Shown: positions 25,184 through 33,331 of the stretch, one piece after another
How the letters are laid out: every line of letters begins with the position of its first letter
Numbering within the stretch: position 1 is the stretch's first letter
Assembly (NCBI RefSeq): GCF_025165815.1
Contig: NZ_JAFFZE010000017.1
Span: forward strand, 124,001 to 188,000
DNA: 64,000 nt
Reading direction: 5' to 3'
Origin: Actinophytocola gossypii
Lineage (GTDB): Bacteria > Actinomycetota > Actinomycetes > Mycobacteriales > Pseudonocardiaceae
Translations under genes and position numbers: made by a program
Notes under the pieces: generated by a model
Seen by the model: only the letters and a program-made list of their open reading frames with translations
The model's database searches: none
What the model was told of the DNA's origin: nothing

Positions 25184-26479
25184 GTGCGCCGCCGCATCCT
25201 GCTGGCGATCCTGCTGGCCGTCACCGTCACCGCGTGCCTGCTCGGCATCCCCCTCGGGCTCACCGCCACGACCGTCGTGGAGTCGCTGACCAGGGAGGAC
25301 CTCGGCACCCGGGTCCGGCAGATCGCGGCGACGCTCGACGACGAGGTGGCCAGCGGCCGAGCGCTGGAGAGCCTCGACCAGGTGCAGCTGGCCGTCCCGC
25401 CGGGCGGGCACCTCCTGGTCACGCTGCCGGACTCCGGCCAGGTGCTCACCCTCGGCCGGGAGCTGCGGGTCGACACGGTCAGCGAGGAGGTGCCGATCGT
25501 CCAGCACGGCACGGTCCGGCTGTCGATCGACGCCGGCCCGATGCGCACCACCCAGACCCAGGTCGCGCTGCTGGTCGCCCTGGTCGTCGTCGGAACGATC
25601 GGGATCGGGTTCCTGGTCGCCATCGCCACCGCGCGCCGGCTCGCCCGCCCGATGCGGCACGTCGCCGAGCGCGCGTCCCGGCTCGGCGCCGGCGACTTCC
25701 GGCTGGACCGCACGCGTTACCAGGTGCAGGAGCTGGACCGGGTGGCCGAGGCGCTGGACGCGTCGGCCACCGCCCTCGCCCAGCTCGTCCAGCGGGAACG
25801 GGAGCTGGTCGGCGACGTCTCGCACCAGCTGCGCAGCCGGCTGACGTCGCTGCAGCTGCGGATCGAGGAGCTGACGGTCGTCGAGGACGACGACGTCGCC
25901 CGGGAGGCCGGCGCCGCGCTGGAGCAGGCCGAGCGCCTGGCCGACGTGCTCGACGAGCTGATGACCGCCGCCCGCGAGGCCCGCGCGGTCGGCGCCGAAC
26001 CGGTCGACCTCGGCGCGGAGCTGATCGGCATCGCCGACGAGTGGCGGGAGCCGCTGCGCAGCCGGGGACGGTCGCTGAAGCTGCGGGCGCAGGAGGGCCT
26101 GCTGGCGAAGGTGTCCCCGGCGCGGCTGCGCGAGGTGATCGGCGTGCTGCTGGACAACGCCCTGCGGCACGGCGCCGGCACGGTGACGCTGTCGGCCAGG
26201 GACGGCGCGAGCTCCAGCCGCGACTCGGTGCTGATCGAGGTGTCGGACACCGGCGCCGGCGTGCCGGACGAGCTGGCGGAGCACATCTTCGAGCGCGGAG
26301 TCTCCGGCGGCGGCTCGACCGGCCTCGGCCTGGCCCTGGCCCGCGCGCTGATCGACTCGGACGGGGGACGGCTGGAACTGTCGACCAAGCGTCCGGCGAC
26401 GTTCACGGTGTTCCTGCCGGTGCCGCGTGCCGGCGACGTGCAGGGCGTGCGCTGGCCGGCGGAGCGCTCGCCCCGTTGA
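25184..26479 (+). CDS. Sensor histidine kinase (HAMP, HisKA, HATPase)
   Basis: The product is a 431-residue membrane kinase: TM1 at residues 6-30, an extracytoplasmic sensor of about 95 residues, TM2 at 126-150, HAMP, and a HisKA box with the phospho-acceptor His214 in GDVSHQLRSRL. The ATPase domain has the N-box LLDNALRHG, G1 SDTGAGVP and G2 GSTGLGLALA. The usual HxLRTPL reads HQLRSRL here, so the conserved Thr-Pro has changed to Ser-Arg. That may alter phosphatase activity. It starts 2 nt after the regulator stop. The signal is unknown. Confidence 0.9.
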   Translation: MRRRILLAILLAVTVTACLLGIPLGLTATTVVESLTREDLGTRVRQIAATLDDEVASGRALESLDQVQLAVPPGGHLLVTLPDSGQVLTLGRELRVDTVSEEVPIVQHGTVRLSIDAGPMRTTQTQVALLVALVVVGTIGIGFLVAIATARRLARPMRHVAERASRLGAGDFRLDRTRYQVQELDRVAEALDASATALAQLVQRERELVGDVSHQLRSRLTSLQLRIEELTVVEDDDVAREAGAALEQAERLADVLDELMTAAREARAVGAEPVDLGAELIGIADEWREPLRSRGRSLKLRAQEGLLAKVSPARLREVIGVLLDNALRHGAGTVTLSARDGASSSRDSVLIEVSDTGAGVPDELAEHIFERGVSGGGSTGLGLALARALIDSDGGRLELSTKRPATFTVFLPVPRAGDVQGVRWPAERSPR

Positions 26480-26491
26480 CCCGGAAGCCGA

Positions 26492-27037
26492 TCAGGAGTG
26501 GCCTAGTTCCTCCGCGGCCGGATCGTCCGGGATCGGCTTGCGGCGGCGGTTGCCCAGCTCGTCCGGGAAGACCCAGCGCTTGAACGCCCAGAAGCGGAAG
26601 AACATCGCCAGCAGGGTGCCGATGATCGACCCGGCGGTGAAGTCGGCGATCTCCTGGGTCAGCCGCGACACGTGCGGCTCCTCCAGGTCCAGCCAGTACC
26701 GCGACACGTACACCGGCAACGAGTACAGCAGCACACCGATCCCGCTGAACAGGAAGAACAACGCCGCCTCGTGCCGGCGCTCCCGGCCGCCCCTGGTGCG
26801 GAACGACCACTCGCGGTTCAGCACGTAGGACACGATCGTCGCGACGATGACCGCGATGGCCTTCGCGGTGGCCGGCTTGTCCACCAGGATCGTCAGCTTC
26901 AGCGCGTACCAGATCGCGTTGTCGATGATGAACGTCGTGGCGCCGACGACGGCGAACTTCAGCAGCTCCCGGTGCTTGAGCAGTACGGCGCGCAGCGGTG
27001 CGGGAACCCGGGCCAGCACGGAGTCGACGACGGTCAC
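26492..27037 (-). CDS. GtrA family membrane protein
   Basis: The product has 181 residues with four hydrophobic segments, matching the GtrA/DPMS family (FAVVGATTFIIDNAIWYALK, YVLNREWSFR, FTAGSIIGTLLAMFFRFWAFKRWVF). GtrA proteins help move lipid-linked sugars across the membrane. Rv3277 in M. tuberculosis, next to purK, is the likely counterpart. GTG at 27037 has TAGACT 7 nt upstream and no Shine-Dalgarno sequence. It may serve the cell-wall glycan genes further along the window. Confidence 0.85.
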   Translation of the reverse strand: MTVVDSVLARVPAPLRAVLLKHRELLKFAVVGATTFIIDNAIWYALKLTILVDKPATAKAIAVIVATIVSYVLNREWSFRTRGGRERRHEAALFFLFSGIGVLLYSLPVYVSRYWLDLEEPHVSRLTQEIADFTAGSIIGTLLAMFFRFWAFKRWVFPDELGNRRRKPIPDDPAAEELGHS

Positions 27038-27044
27038 GGGCCGC

Positions 27045-27050
27045 AGTCTA
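27045..27050 (-). promoter_or_regulatory. Candidate -10 (TAGACT) for the GtrA-family gene
   Basis: TAGACT on the minus strand ends 7 nt before the GTG at 27037. A leaderless start is likely. Confidence 0.4.
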
Positions 27051-27101
27051 CGGAGACGCCCACTCAGCCCGGTCGCGCGCCGGTCGTGGTGTTCCGGTGC
27101 C

Positions 27102-29399
27102 TCAGCCTCGGCCGCCGCCCAGCAGCCATTCGAGCAGGCCACCGAGTCCGCCCCGGGCGGGCTCGGACGGCTCGTCCGGAGCGGGCGACGGAGCCGGTGA
27201 CTCCGACGACGACGGCGCCGGCGATTCCGGCGACGAGGGAGCCGGTGACGAGGGTGCCGACGGCGCGCCGGTCGGCGGCCGGTCGTGCCCCGGCGGCCGG
27301 TGCGGTGGGTTGCCCGGCGGCGGCGTGACCGACGGCGGCTCCGGTGCGGGCGGTGACGGAGGTGCCGGCGGCGACGGGGACGGCGGCGGCGACGGTGGGT
27401 CGGGTGGCGGCGGAGGACCACACGGTGAATCGAATGGCCACGGCCACGCGCACAGGGAGACCTCGGCCGTGTCGGTGTCGGAGCCGAGCGTCGCCTCGAC
27501 GAGGATGGACCGGTCGGGTTCGTCGCGGGACTTCGCCGGCCACGGGTCGAGGTCGAACTCGAGATCGAGGTGCTCACCCGGCGCCAGCTCCGCCGTCGTG
27601 GTGCATTCCGTGGCCATGCTGATCGTGCAGTTCATGTCCTGGTCGTAGTGGTCCAGCGTCCCGGGCCGGTCCACGGTCACGGTCACCCGTCGTGAGCTGG
27701 TTCCGGTGTTCCGCACCTCCACTTCGAGGTTCGGGTACAGCCAGATCCCCGGCAGGTGTCCGAAGCCCTCGAACCCGGCGGTCACCTCGACGGCATCGAA
27801 CACGTCCGGTTCCGGCTCCGGTGGTCGGCTCACCTCGACCCGGACGCTCACCCGCACGTTCACCGACGCGCCCGCGGTCACCGAGCCGGTCACCTGGCCG
27901 CCCACGCTGTCCTCGGCGGCGACCAGGCGGAACAGCAGCGTCACCGACTCCCCGGGGTCCAGTCCGGCCGGGCTCGAGCAGGTCACCGTTCCCGCTCCGC
28001 CGGGGCAGTCGACGGTGCTGGCCGCGTTGGGCGCGGGCGCGTCGAGCCGGAGCAGCGGCGCCGCCGCGAACCCGTCGCCCGCCGGCCGCGCGGTGACGCC
28101 CGGTGGCAGGTTCAGCGTCGCGGTCACCGGCTCGGACCTCGTCCCGCCGGAGTTGGTCACGGTGACCGGCAGGTCGGCCGGACCGCCGCCGGCCACCAGG
28201 CCGATCGGCGTCGTCGGGGTGGTCGCGGTCAGGCCGGGCGGCTGTGCGGGCGGCGGCTCCTCGTCCGGCGGCTCCGGTGCCGGCGGCTCCTCGGCGGGCG
28301 GCTCCTCTGGTGGCGGGGCAGGCGGCGGGTTCTGCGCGGGCGGCGGTTCCTCTGCCGGGGGAGCGGGTTGTTCCGGCGCGGGTTGTTCCTGCGCCGGTGG
28401 CGGCGGCGCGGCGGCGGGGATCTCCTGGTCGCCGCCGCCGGCGGTGAGCCCGAGCACGATCACCGCGGCCATCGCGACGCTGGACGCGGCCACTCCGAGG
28501 AACTGCCGGGGCACCGACGTCGCCGCGCCCGCGGCCCCACCGGCGGAGGCCCCGGCCGCTCCGGCGGCGCCGGCCGCGGCCAGCACGCTGCCCTTCGACG
28601 CGGCGGCGCTCGCCAGGTAGCCGACCGTTCCGATGCCGAGCACGAGCGGGGCGACGAACCCGCGCATGGCGCCGTTCACGTCGGCCAGCTCGGCGGCCAG
28701 CGCGCGACACCGGGCGCACTCGTCGAGATGCGCCTCGACCTGCGCCTTCTCCCGCTTCGCCAGCCCGGCCCTGGTCCACGCGCCGAGCCGCTCGGCGGTC
28801 GCCCGGCAGCGGCTCTCGGTGGTCTCCGCCAGGTGGACCTGCAGGTACGCCTGGCGCAGTCCCTCCCGTGCCCGGTAGGCGAGCGCGGAGACGCCGTTGG
28901 GGGTCAGGCCGAGGATCGGGGCGACCGCGGCGGGGGACTGGCCCTCGACCTCGGTGTGCCACAGCACGGCCTGCCAGCGTTCCGGCAGCCGGGCGAACGC
29001 CTGCGCGGCGAGCGAGCGCTCGAGCCCGGCGACCGCGGGGTCGGTGAACGGCTCCGCGAGCGCGCCGCCGCCCGCGGTCTCCACGTCGTCGGACAGCTCG
29101 ATTTTGCGGTCCCGCCGCGTCTTGTCATACGCGGTGTGGCGCAGTGCGGTCAGCAAATACGCCCGAAAGGCTGATTCTGGGCCGCGTCCAGCACGGAGAG
29201 TATCGAGAACCTTGGCGAAAGCCTCCGAAACGAGGTCGTCCGCCTCGGCCGGGGACCGGCTCAGCTGGCGCGCGAGGTTGTACGCGGAGGCGACGTGCCG
29301 CTCGTAGAGCGAGCCGTACGCCGACACCGTGCCCCCGCGCACCGCGTCGATCAACTCGGCATCGCTCGGGCCCTCGATGTCGGCGGGAACGGTGGCCAC
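27102..29399 (-). CDS. ECF sigma factor fused to zinc-finger anti-sigma, membrane and exported domains
   Basis: The product has 765 residues. Sigma-2 is about residues 25-95 (AYGSLYERHVASAYNLARQL, ADDLVSEAFAKVLDTLR). Sigma-4 is at 135-190 (LPERWQAVLWHTEVEGQS...GLTPNGVSALAYRAREGL). A zinc-binding anti-sigma motif follows: C198, H224-x3-C228-x2-C231. Hydrophobic segments lie at ~248-325, then a Pro-rich linker, two beta-rich domains with DUF11-like phrases (PVTVTNSGGTRSEPVTATL) and a Pro/Ser-rich tail. Sigma, anti-sigma and sensor are thus one polypeptide, like the ECF groups with large C-terminal extensions. GTG at 29399 has AGGAGG 4 nt upstream. Confidence 0.85.
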   Translation of the reverse strand: MATVPADIEGPSDAELIDAVRGGTVSAYGSLYERHVASAYNLARQLSRSPAEADDLVSEAFAKVLDTLRAGRGPESAFRAYLLTALRHTAYDKTRRDRKIELSDDVETAGGGALAEPFTDPAVAGLERSLAAQAFARLPERWQAVLWHTEVEGQSPAAVAPILGLTPNGVSALAYRAREGLRQAYLQVHLAETTESRCRATAERLGAWTRAGLAKREKAQVEAHLDECARCRALAAELADVNGAMRGFVAPLVLGIGTVGYLASAAASKGSVLAAAGAAGAAGASAGGAAGAATSVPRQFLGVAASSVAMAAVIVLGLTAGGGDQEIPAAAPPPPAQEQPAPEQPAPPAEEPPPAQNPPPAPPPEEPPAEEPPAPEPPDEEPPPAQPPGLTATTPTTPIGLVAGGGPADLPVTVTNSGGTRSEPVTATLNLPPGVTARPAGDGFAAAPLLRLDAPAPNAASTVDCPGGAGTVTCSSPAGLDPGESVTLLFRLVAAEDSVGGQVTGSVTAGASVNVRVSVRVEVSRPPEPEPDVFDAVEVTAGFEGFGHLPGIWLYPNLEVEVRNTGTSSRRVTVTVDRPGTLDHYDQDMNCTISMATECTTTAELAPGEHLDLEFDLDPWPAKSRDEPDRSILVEATLGSDTDTAEVSLCAWPWPFDSPCGPPPPPDPPSPPPSPSPPAPPSPPAPEPPSVTPPPGNPPHRPPGHDRPPTGAPSAPSSPAPSSPESPAPSSSESPAPSPAPDEPSEPARGGLGGLLEWLLGGGRG

Positions 29400-29408
29400 G
29401 GTCCTCCT

Positions 29409-29601
29409 TTACTCACACGTGTCGACGCCTCCCACCGGGCCGAACACGGTCCCGGTGCCGAACGGACACGCTCCCGCGCACAGTGTGACGGATTCCGGGG
29501 AAGTGGCATAACCGGATCACCGGAATGGCTGTATCGGTGGCGCGCGCAACTTATCGGCGGAACGCCGTCACGCCACCTGCGTGCCCGCGTTACTCACACG
29601 T
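29409..29601. promoter_or_regulatory. Two copies of TTACTCACACGT between the sigma-fusion gene and the next gene
   Basis: The 12-mer occurs at 29409-29420 and 29590-29601 in the same orientation. The first is 9 nt before the sigma-fusion GTG (read on the other strand) and includes the palindrome ACACGTGT. The second is 28 nt before the GTG at 29630. Both flanking genes therefore carry the same element near their starts. It could be an operator or promoter part for co-regulation. Nothing else recognisable lies in this 230-bp gap. Confidence 0.4.
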
Positions 29602-29629
29602 ACGCGATGGCCGACCGGACGGAGCGACA

Positions 29630-30466
29630 GTGACGGTACGTGAGGCGGGGTCGCGCGCACATCGTGGCGATGCTGAAGGTACTGCTCACGCGCTGCGGGT
29701 GCTGCGCGCCAGATGGCGCACGGCCAGCATCGCGGCCGGCTGGCGGTTTCCGAGCGACTGGGGCCTGCCCGAGGTCGACGACGTGTGCTCGTCGGCGGTG
29801 CGCGAGGCCGACCTGACCGCCGCCCTGGCCGGTCTGGGCCGCGCCAGGGCCGAGTCCGGTGCGGGCCTGGACGAGACGCTGACCGACCTGGCCGCCCTGC
29901 ACGCGGTCCTCACCACCGAGGACAGCCGGGACGGCCTGATCGCCACCGACCCGAACGCCGCCCCGACCCAGCTGCTCCGCGCCGCCGCACTGGCCTGGGC
30001 GGACGCCTCCTGCGGCGAACTGCGCAACGCGGAGACCACGGAGAACCTGACCAGCCTGTCCACCCACGCCTACCTGCGCACCCGCCTCGGCGAGGTGTAC
30101 CGGCAGGCCGCCAGGGCCGGGGTGCCGGTCTCCGACACGCACGCGCTGCTGGTGGTGACCCTGGACCTGTCCTCGGTCACCGGCTGGTCCCGGCTGATGG
30201 CCATGGTCCTGGTCGCCGACGTGCTCCGCGAGGTCTTCGACGGCGGCGAGAGCATCGCGATCCTCGGCCCGTCGGTGGCGGTCGTCCTCGCCGAACGCGA
30301 CCCGTTCTTCGGCGACCGGGCGCTGCACGCGGGCTGGCTGGTCACCGAGCGCCTGACGGTCGACCCGCAGCTGGCGTCCGGGCAGCGCCCGTGGCTGCGC
30401 GTGGAACGCCTCCCGGACGCCCAGGAGGACGCCCGCGCCCTCCTGCACCGCGTCAGCAGGGCGTGA
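29630..30466 (+). CDS. Hypothetical protein with degenerate GGDEF-like C-terminal half
   Basis: The product has 278 residues and no signal peptide. Residues ~145-260 follow the GGDEF-domain layout: LTSLSTHAYLRTRLGEVYRQA corresponds to the usual LTGLxNR..L..RL, then LLVVTLDLS, LMAMVLVADVLREVFDGGESIAILGPSVAVVL. The GG(D/E)EF loop and its metal ligands are absent, so c-di-GMP synthesis is not expected. A regulatory or nucleotide-sensing role is only a guess. GTG at 29630 has GGAGCGAC upstream. The N-terminal half is helical and unrecognised. The gene shares a 12-mer upstream element with the divergent sigma-fusion gene. Confidence 0.6.
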   Translation: MTVREAGSRAHRGDAEGTAHALRVLRARWRTASIAAGWRFPSDWGLPEVDDVCSSAVREADLTAALAGLGRARAESGAGLDETLTDLAALHAVLTTEDSRDGLIATDPNAAPTQLLRAAALAWADASCGELRNAETTENLTSLSTHAYLRTRLGEVYRQAARAGVPVSDTHALLVVTLDLSSVTGWSRLMAMVLVADVLREVFDGGESIAILGPSVAVVLAERDPFFGDRALHAGWLVTERLTVDPQLASGQRPWLRVERLPDAQEDARALLHRVSRA

Positions 30467-30469
30467 CCG

Positions 30470-31279
30470 CTACGGGGTGTTCAGGACGGTGAGCATGCGG
30501 GCGAGCTTCCATGGGCGACGGCCCCAGGCGGTCAGCTTCCCGCCGAGCAGGGTTCTTTCGATTCCCTGTCGCTCCATGACGAGCAGGATGAGCGCCGTGG
30601 GATCGGCGCGGATGTGGGCGTCGACGTCACGTGCTGGCCCATGGTCGAGCGTCAACGAACCGCGGTCGAACACCATCACCGTGCGTCCACCGCCACGCAG
30701 GCGCACGTCGATTCGAGCGCGGAAGGATTCGCCCTTCTCCTGGTTCACGAAAGCGGCGGGCGGCAGCGCCGCGATGAGCGGAAGCACACCGCCCTCGAAC
30801 GCGAGCAGGGCGTGCCGACCCGCGATGCGCCACGGGCGCCCGGTGGCTTCTGCGATGTCGTGACCGTGGACCAGGCATTCGTTCAGCAGGTGACACGCCA
30901 CCGCCGACGGTGACAGGCGGGCACCCTGCAGCCAGTCGACCGTCGCCGACCGCGAACGCGACGCGACGTCGTCGAACTCGTCGGCAAGCGCGCCGATGCG
31001 ATCGGCGAGTACGTCCGGGTCCCGTTCGCCGTCCTCGGCCAGCAGTTTCGCGGTGGTCTCGGCCATCCCCGCCTTCGTCACCACGGCTTCCGGCACCGGT
31101 GTCCCGGCGAGGGCGTCGATGTCGGCGCGGAAGGCATGGGACAGGTGCGCCGCGACCTCCCCGACGGTCCACGTACCCACCGAAGCGGCGTCGGGGTCGG
31201 AAATGTCGCGCACCAGTGCGACGAGGCCGGGGACGACGTCCCGCAACGCCGCACGAGCCTGGGCCATGGTGTCAACCAT
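30470..31279 (-). CDS. Mycothiol-dependent maleylpyruvate isomerase-like (DinB-fold) protein
   Basis: The product has 269 residues. The N-terminal domain has the MDMPI/DinB metal-site pattern: TVGEVAAHLSHAFRADIDAL with the first His, and NECLVHGHDIAEATGRPW with two further His. The C-terminal ~100 residues look like an SCP2 sterol-carrier-type domain (DVRLRGGGRTVMVFDRGSLTLDHG...ADPTALILLVMERQ). Family members use mycothiol in detoxification or ring-cleavage product isomerisation. The substrate here is unknown. ATG at 31279 has GGAGTACGG upstream. It is divergent from an HxlR regulator that probably controls it. Confidence 0.75.
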   Translation of the reverse strand: MVDTMAQARAALRDVVPGLVALVRDISDPDAASVGTWTVGEVAAHLSHAFRADIDALAGTPVPEAVVTKAGMAETTAKLLAEDGERDPDVLADRIGALADEFDDVASRSRSATVDWLQGARLSPSAVACHLLNECLVHGHDIAEATGRPWRIAGRHALLAFEGGVLPLIAALPPAAFVNQEKGESFRARIDVRLRGGGRTVMVFDRGSLTLDHGPARDVDAHIRADPTALILLVMERQGIERTLLGGKLTAWGRRPWKLARMLTVLNTP

Positions 31280-31302
31280 CCGTACTCCTCTCCCCGGGTC
31301 CG

Positions 31303-31325
31303 CTTGATACTTTCAAGTGAGCTTG
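31303..31325. promoter_or_regulatory. Inverted repeats in the HxlR / MDMPI intergenic region (candidate operator)
   Basis: CTTGA-TACTT-TCAAG (31303-31317) and CAAG-TGAG-CTTG (31314-31325) overlap in the 64-bp gap between divergent genes. The gap is notably AT-rich for this genome. HxlR proteins usually bind such dyads and repress the neighbouring gene. Confidence 0.45.
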
Positions 31326-31331
31326 TTTTTG

Positions 31332-31337
31332 TAAAGT
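31332..31337 (+). promoter_or_regulatory. Candidate -10 (TAAAGT) for the HxlR-family gene
   Basis: TAAAGT ends 6 nt before ATG 31344, giving a leaderless mRNA. The overlapping dyads just upstream would place a bound repressor over the promoter. Confidence 0.4.
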
Positions 31338-31343
31338 AGCGGC

Positions 31344-31955
31344 ATGAGTCGAAGCTACGGCCAGTTCTGCGGCCTCGCCCGGGCGCTCGATGTCGTTGGT
31401 GACCGGTGGAACCTGCTCATCGTTCGTCAGCTGTTGGTTGCTCCCGCCCGCTACCGGGAACTGCTCGACGGACTCCCCGGCGTGGCCACCAACCTGCTCG
31501 CCGATCGTCTCCGCGACCTCGAGACGGCCGGGGTGATCGAGCGACGGTTGACCGGCGAGGGCAACGCCGTCGGGTACGCGCTCACCCCCTGGGGCGCCGG
31601 GCTGCGCGAGCCGATCGAGAGCCTCATCCGCTGGTCCACGCCGCTCATGGTGCGCGGGCCGGGCGAGGACGACTTCCGCGCCGAATGGCTCGTCCTGCCG
31701 CTGCGGGCCCTGCTCGCCGGCAGGGTGACGGTGTCCCGGTCGTCGACGGTGGTGATCGCGGTCGACGACCGGCACTTCCAGGTGCGGGCGACGTCCTCGG
31801 GCATCGAGGTGGGGTCGCACGACGGCGGCGACAGTGACGCGGTCGTCCGTGCCGACGCCGCGACCGTGCTCGGCCTGGCAGCGGGTGTGCTCACCCTCGA
31901 CGGCGTCGACGTCGAGGGCGATGAGGCGGCCGCACGGGCCGTCTTCGGCGCCTGA
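31344..31955 (+). CDS. HxlR-family transcriptional regulator with C-terminal SCP2-like domain
   Basis: The product has 203 residues. Residues 1-100 form the HxlR winged helix (CGLARALDVVGDRWNLLIVRQLL, YRELLDGLPGVATNLLADRLRDLETAGVIERR). The Cys at residue 9 is in the place used for thiol sensing in several HxlR proteins. Residues ~115-203 resemble an SCP2-type lipid-binding domain (VLTLDGVDVEGDEAAARAVFG), similar in type to the tail of the divergent MDMPI-like protein. The pair probably forms a small-molecule-responsive detoxification unit. Confidence 0.8.
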   Translation: MSRSYGQFCGLARALDVVGDRWNLLIVRQLLVAPARYRELLDGLPGVATNLLADRLRDLETAGVIERRLTGEGNAVGYALTPWGAGLREPIESLIRWSTPLMVRGPGEDDFRAEWLVLPLRALLAGRVTVSRSSTVVIAVDDRHFQVRATSSGIEVGSHDGGDSDAVVRADAATVLGLAAGVLTLDGVDVEGDEAAARAVFGA

Positions 31956-32020
31956 CCCGGCCACGACGGGAGCCGGCGCCGGTGCGGGGCGCGCCGGCGC
32001 GGCGTGGTTTCCTTGCTGCC

Positions 32021-33322
32021 GTGAGTGAGGTCGTACGGGAGTCCCCCGCCGCGGGGCAGGACACCGGCGGCGCGCACTGGCTCGTCGAGTCGCTGCGGCG
32101 GCTGTTCGCGCGCCCGGCGCTCGCCGCCGCGTTGTTCGCGGTGCCGATCGGGCTGCTCGTCGCGGGCGTGGTCAGCTGGCTGATCGACTGGCGGCTCGGC
32201 GTCGACAGCGCCGTCTACCGCTCCGGGGCGATCGCCCTGCTCACCGGGGAACCCCTCTACGACAAGGACTTCCTCAGCTCCGAACCCGACTGGGCGCGGC
32301 TGCCGTTCACCTACCCGCCGACCGGTGCGCTGCTGTTCGTGCCGCTCGCGCTGTTCGCCACCCAGGTCTCCTGGGGCATCCTCGCGGCCGGCTCGGTGCT
32401 CGCGCTCGCGCTGGTCGTCCGGATCGCCGTGCAGGCGTTGCCCACCCGGCCGACCTGGATGACCCCGGCCACCACCACCGTCGCGGTCACCGTCCTCGCG
32501 CTGGCCGTCGAACCGGTGTGGCGGACGCTGTTCCTCGGCCAGATCAACCTGATCCTGATGGCCCTGGTCGTCGTCGACGTCCTGGTGCTCGGCCGGGTCC
32601 GGCACGTCGGCGGCGTGCTCGTCGGGGTCGCCGCCGCGGTCAAGCTGACACCGCTGATCTTCGTGCCGCACCTGTGGCTGATCGGCAGGCGCGCGGACGC
32701 CGTGCGCGCGGTGGTCACCTTCGTCGCGCTGCAGGGCCTGCTCCTGCTGATCATCCCGCACGACTTCACCCGCTTCTGGACCGTCGCGGTCACCGACCCG
32801 GAGCGCACCGGCCCGACGTTCTGGGCCGGCAACCAGTCGATCCACGCGCTCATCCTGCGGCTGTCCGACCTCGCACCGTGGTCGCTCGCCGCCGCGATCG
32901 GGGTCGGCGCGCTGCTGGCGATCCCCGCGGTCTGGCTGGTCCGCCGCTACCACCGGGCCGGCCGTCCGCTCACCGCGCTGCTGGTCACGGCGTTCTTCGG
33001 GCTGCTGCTCAGCCCGGTGTCGTGGTCGCACCACTACGTCTGGGTGGTGCCGCTGCTGGTGCTGCTGCTCAGCCGGCTGCCGGAGCCGCTGCCCAGGGGG
33101 ATGGCCCGCGTCCGCGCACTCGCCGGCATCGGCGCGATCGTCGCGGTCTACGCGAGCGGTGTCCTGCTCATCATGCGCAGCTCCGACCCGAACCGGCCGG
33201 CCGGTGAGAAGCCGGAGCTGGAGTGGACGCCGCCCGAAGTCGTCCTCGGCAGCGCCTACCTGCTCGTCCCGCTCGTCGCCGGGGTACTGGTGCTCGTCCG
33301 TGCGCGGCGGGGCACGGGATAG
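32021..33322 (+). CDS. Polyprenyl-phosphate-sugar glycosyltransferase, GT87/DUF2029 type
   Basis: The product is a 433-residue polytopic membrane protein with about ten hydrophobic segments. The GT-C-type catalytic Asp lies in the first loop (LIDWRLGVDSAVYRSGAIALLTGEPLYD). Further landmarks are FTYPPTGALLFVPLAL, the conserved AVKLTPLIFVPHLW and FWAGNQSIHALILR, all typical of mycobacterial alpha-mannosyl/arabinosyl transferases of this family (PimE/MptC relatives). It acts on the outer face of the membrane on lipid-linked glycans. GTG 32021 was chosen as the first start without the low-quality extension. The exact acceptor is unknown. Confidence 0.82.
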   Translation: MSEVVRESPAAGQDTGGAHWLVESLRRLFARPALAAALFAVPIGLLVAGVVSWLIDWRLGVDSAVYRSGAIALLTGEPLYDKDFLSSEPDWARLPFTYPPTGALLFVPLALFATQVSWGILAAGSVLALALVVRIAVQALPTRPTWMTPATTTVAVTVLALAVEPVWRTLFLGQINLILMALVVVDVLVLGRVRHVGGVLVGVAAAVKLTPLIFVPHLWLIGRRADAVRAVVTFVALQGLLLLIIPHDFTRFWTVAVTDPERTGPTFWAGNQSIHALILRLSDLAPWSLAAAIGVGALLAIPAVWLVRRYHRAGRPLTALLVTAFFGLLLSPVSWSHHYVWVVPLLVLLLSRLPEPLPRGMARVRALAGIGAIVAVYASGVLLIMRSSDPNRPAGEKPELEWTPPEVVLGSAYLLVPLVAGVLVLVRARRGTG

Positions 33323-33325
33323 GTT
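33320..33325 (+). promoter_or_regulatory. Candidate -10 (TAGGTT) for leaderless purK
   Basis: The hexamer overlaps the TAG stop of the preceding glycosyltransferase and ends 6 nt before the purK GTG. Confidence 0.4.
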
Positions 33326-33331
33326 CCACCT

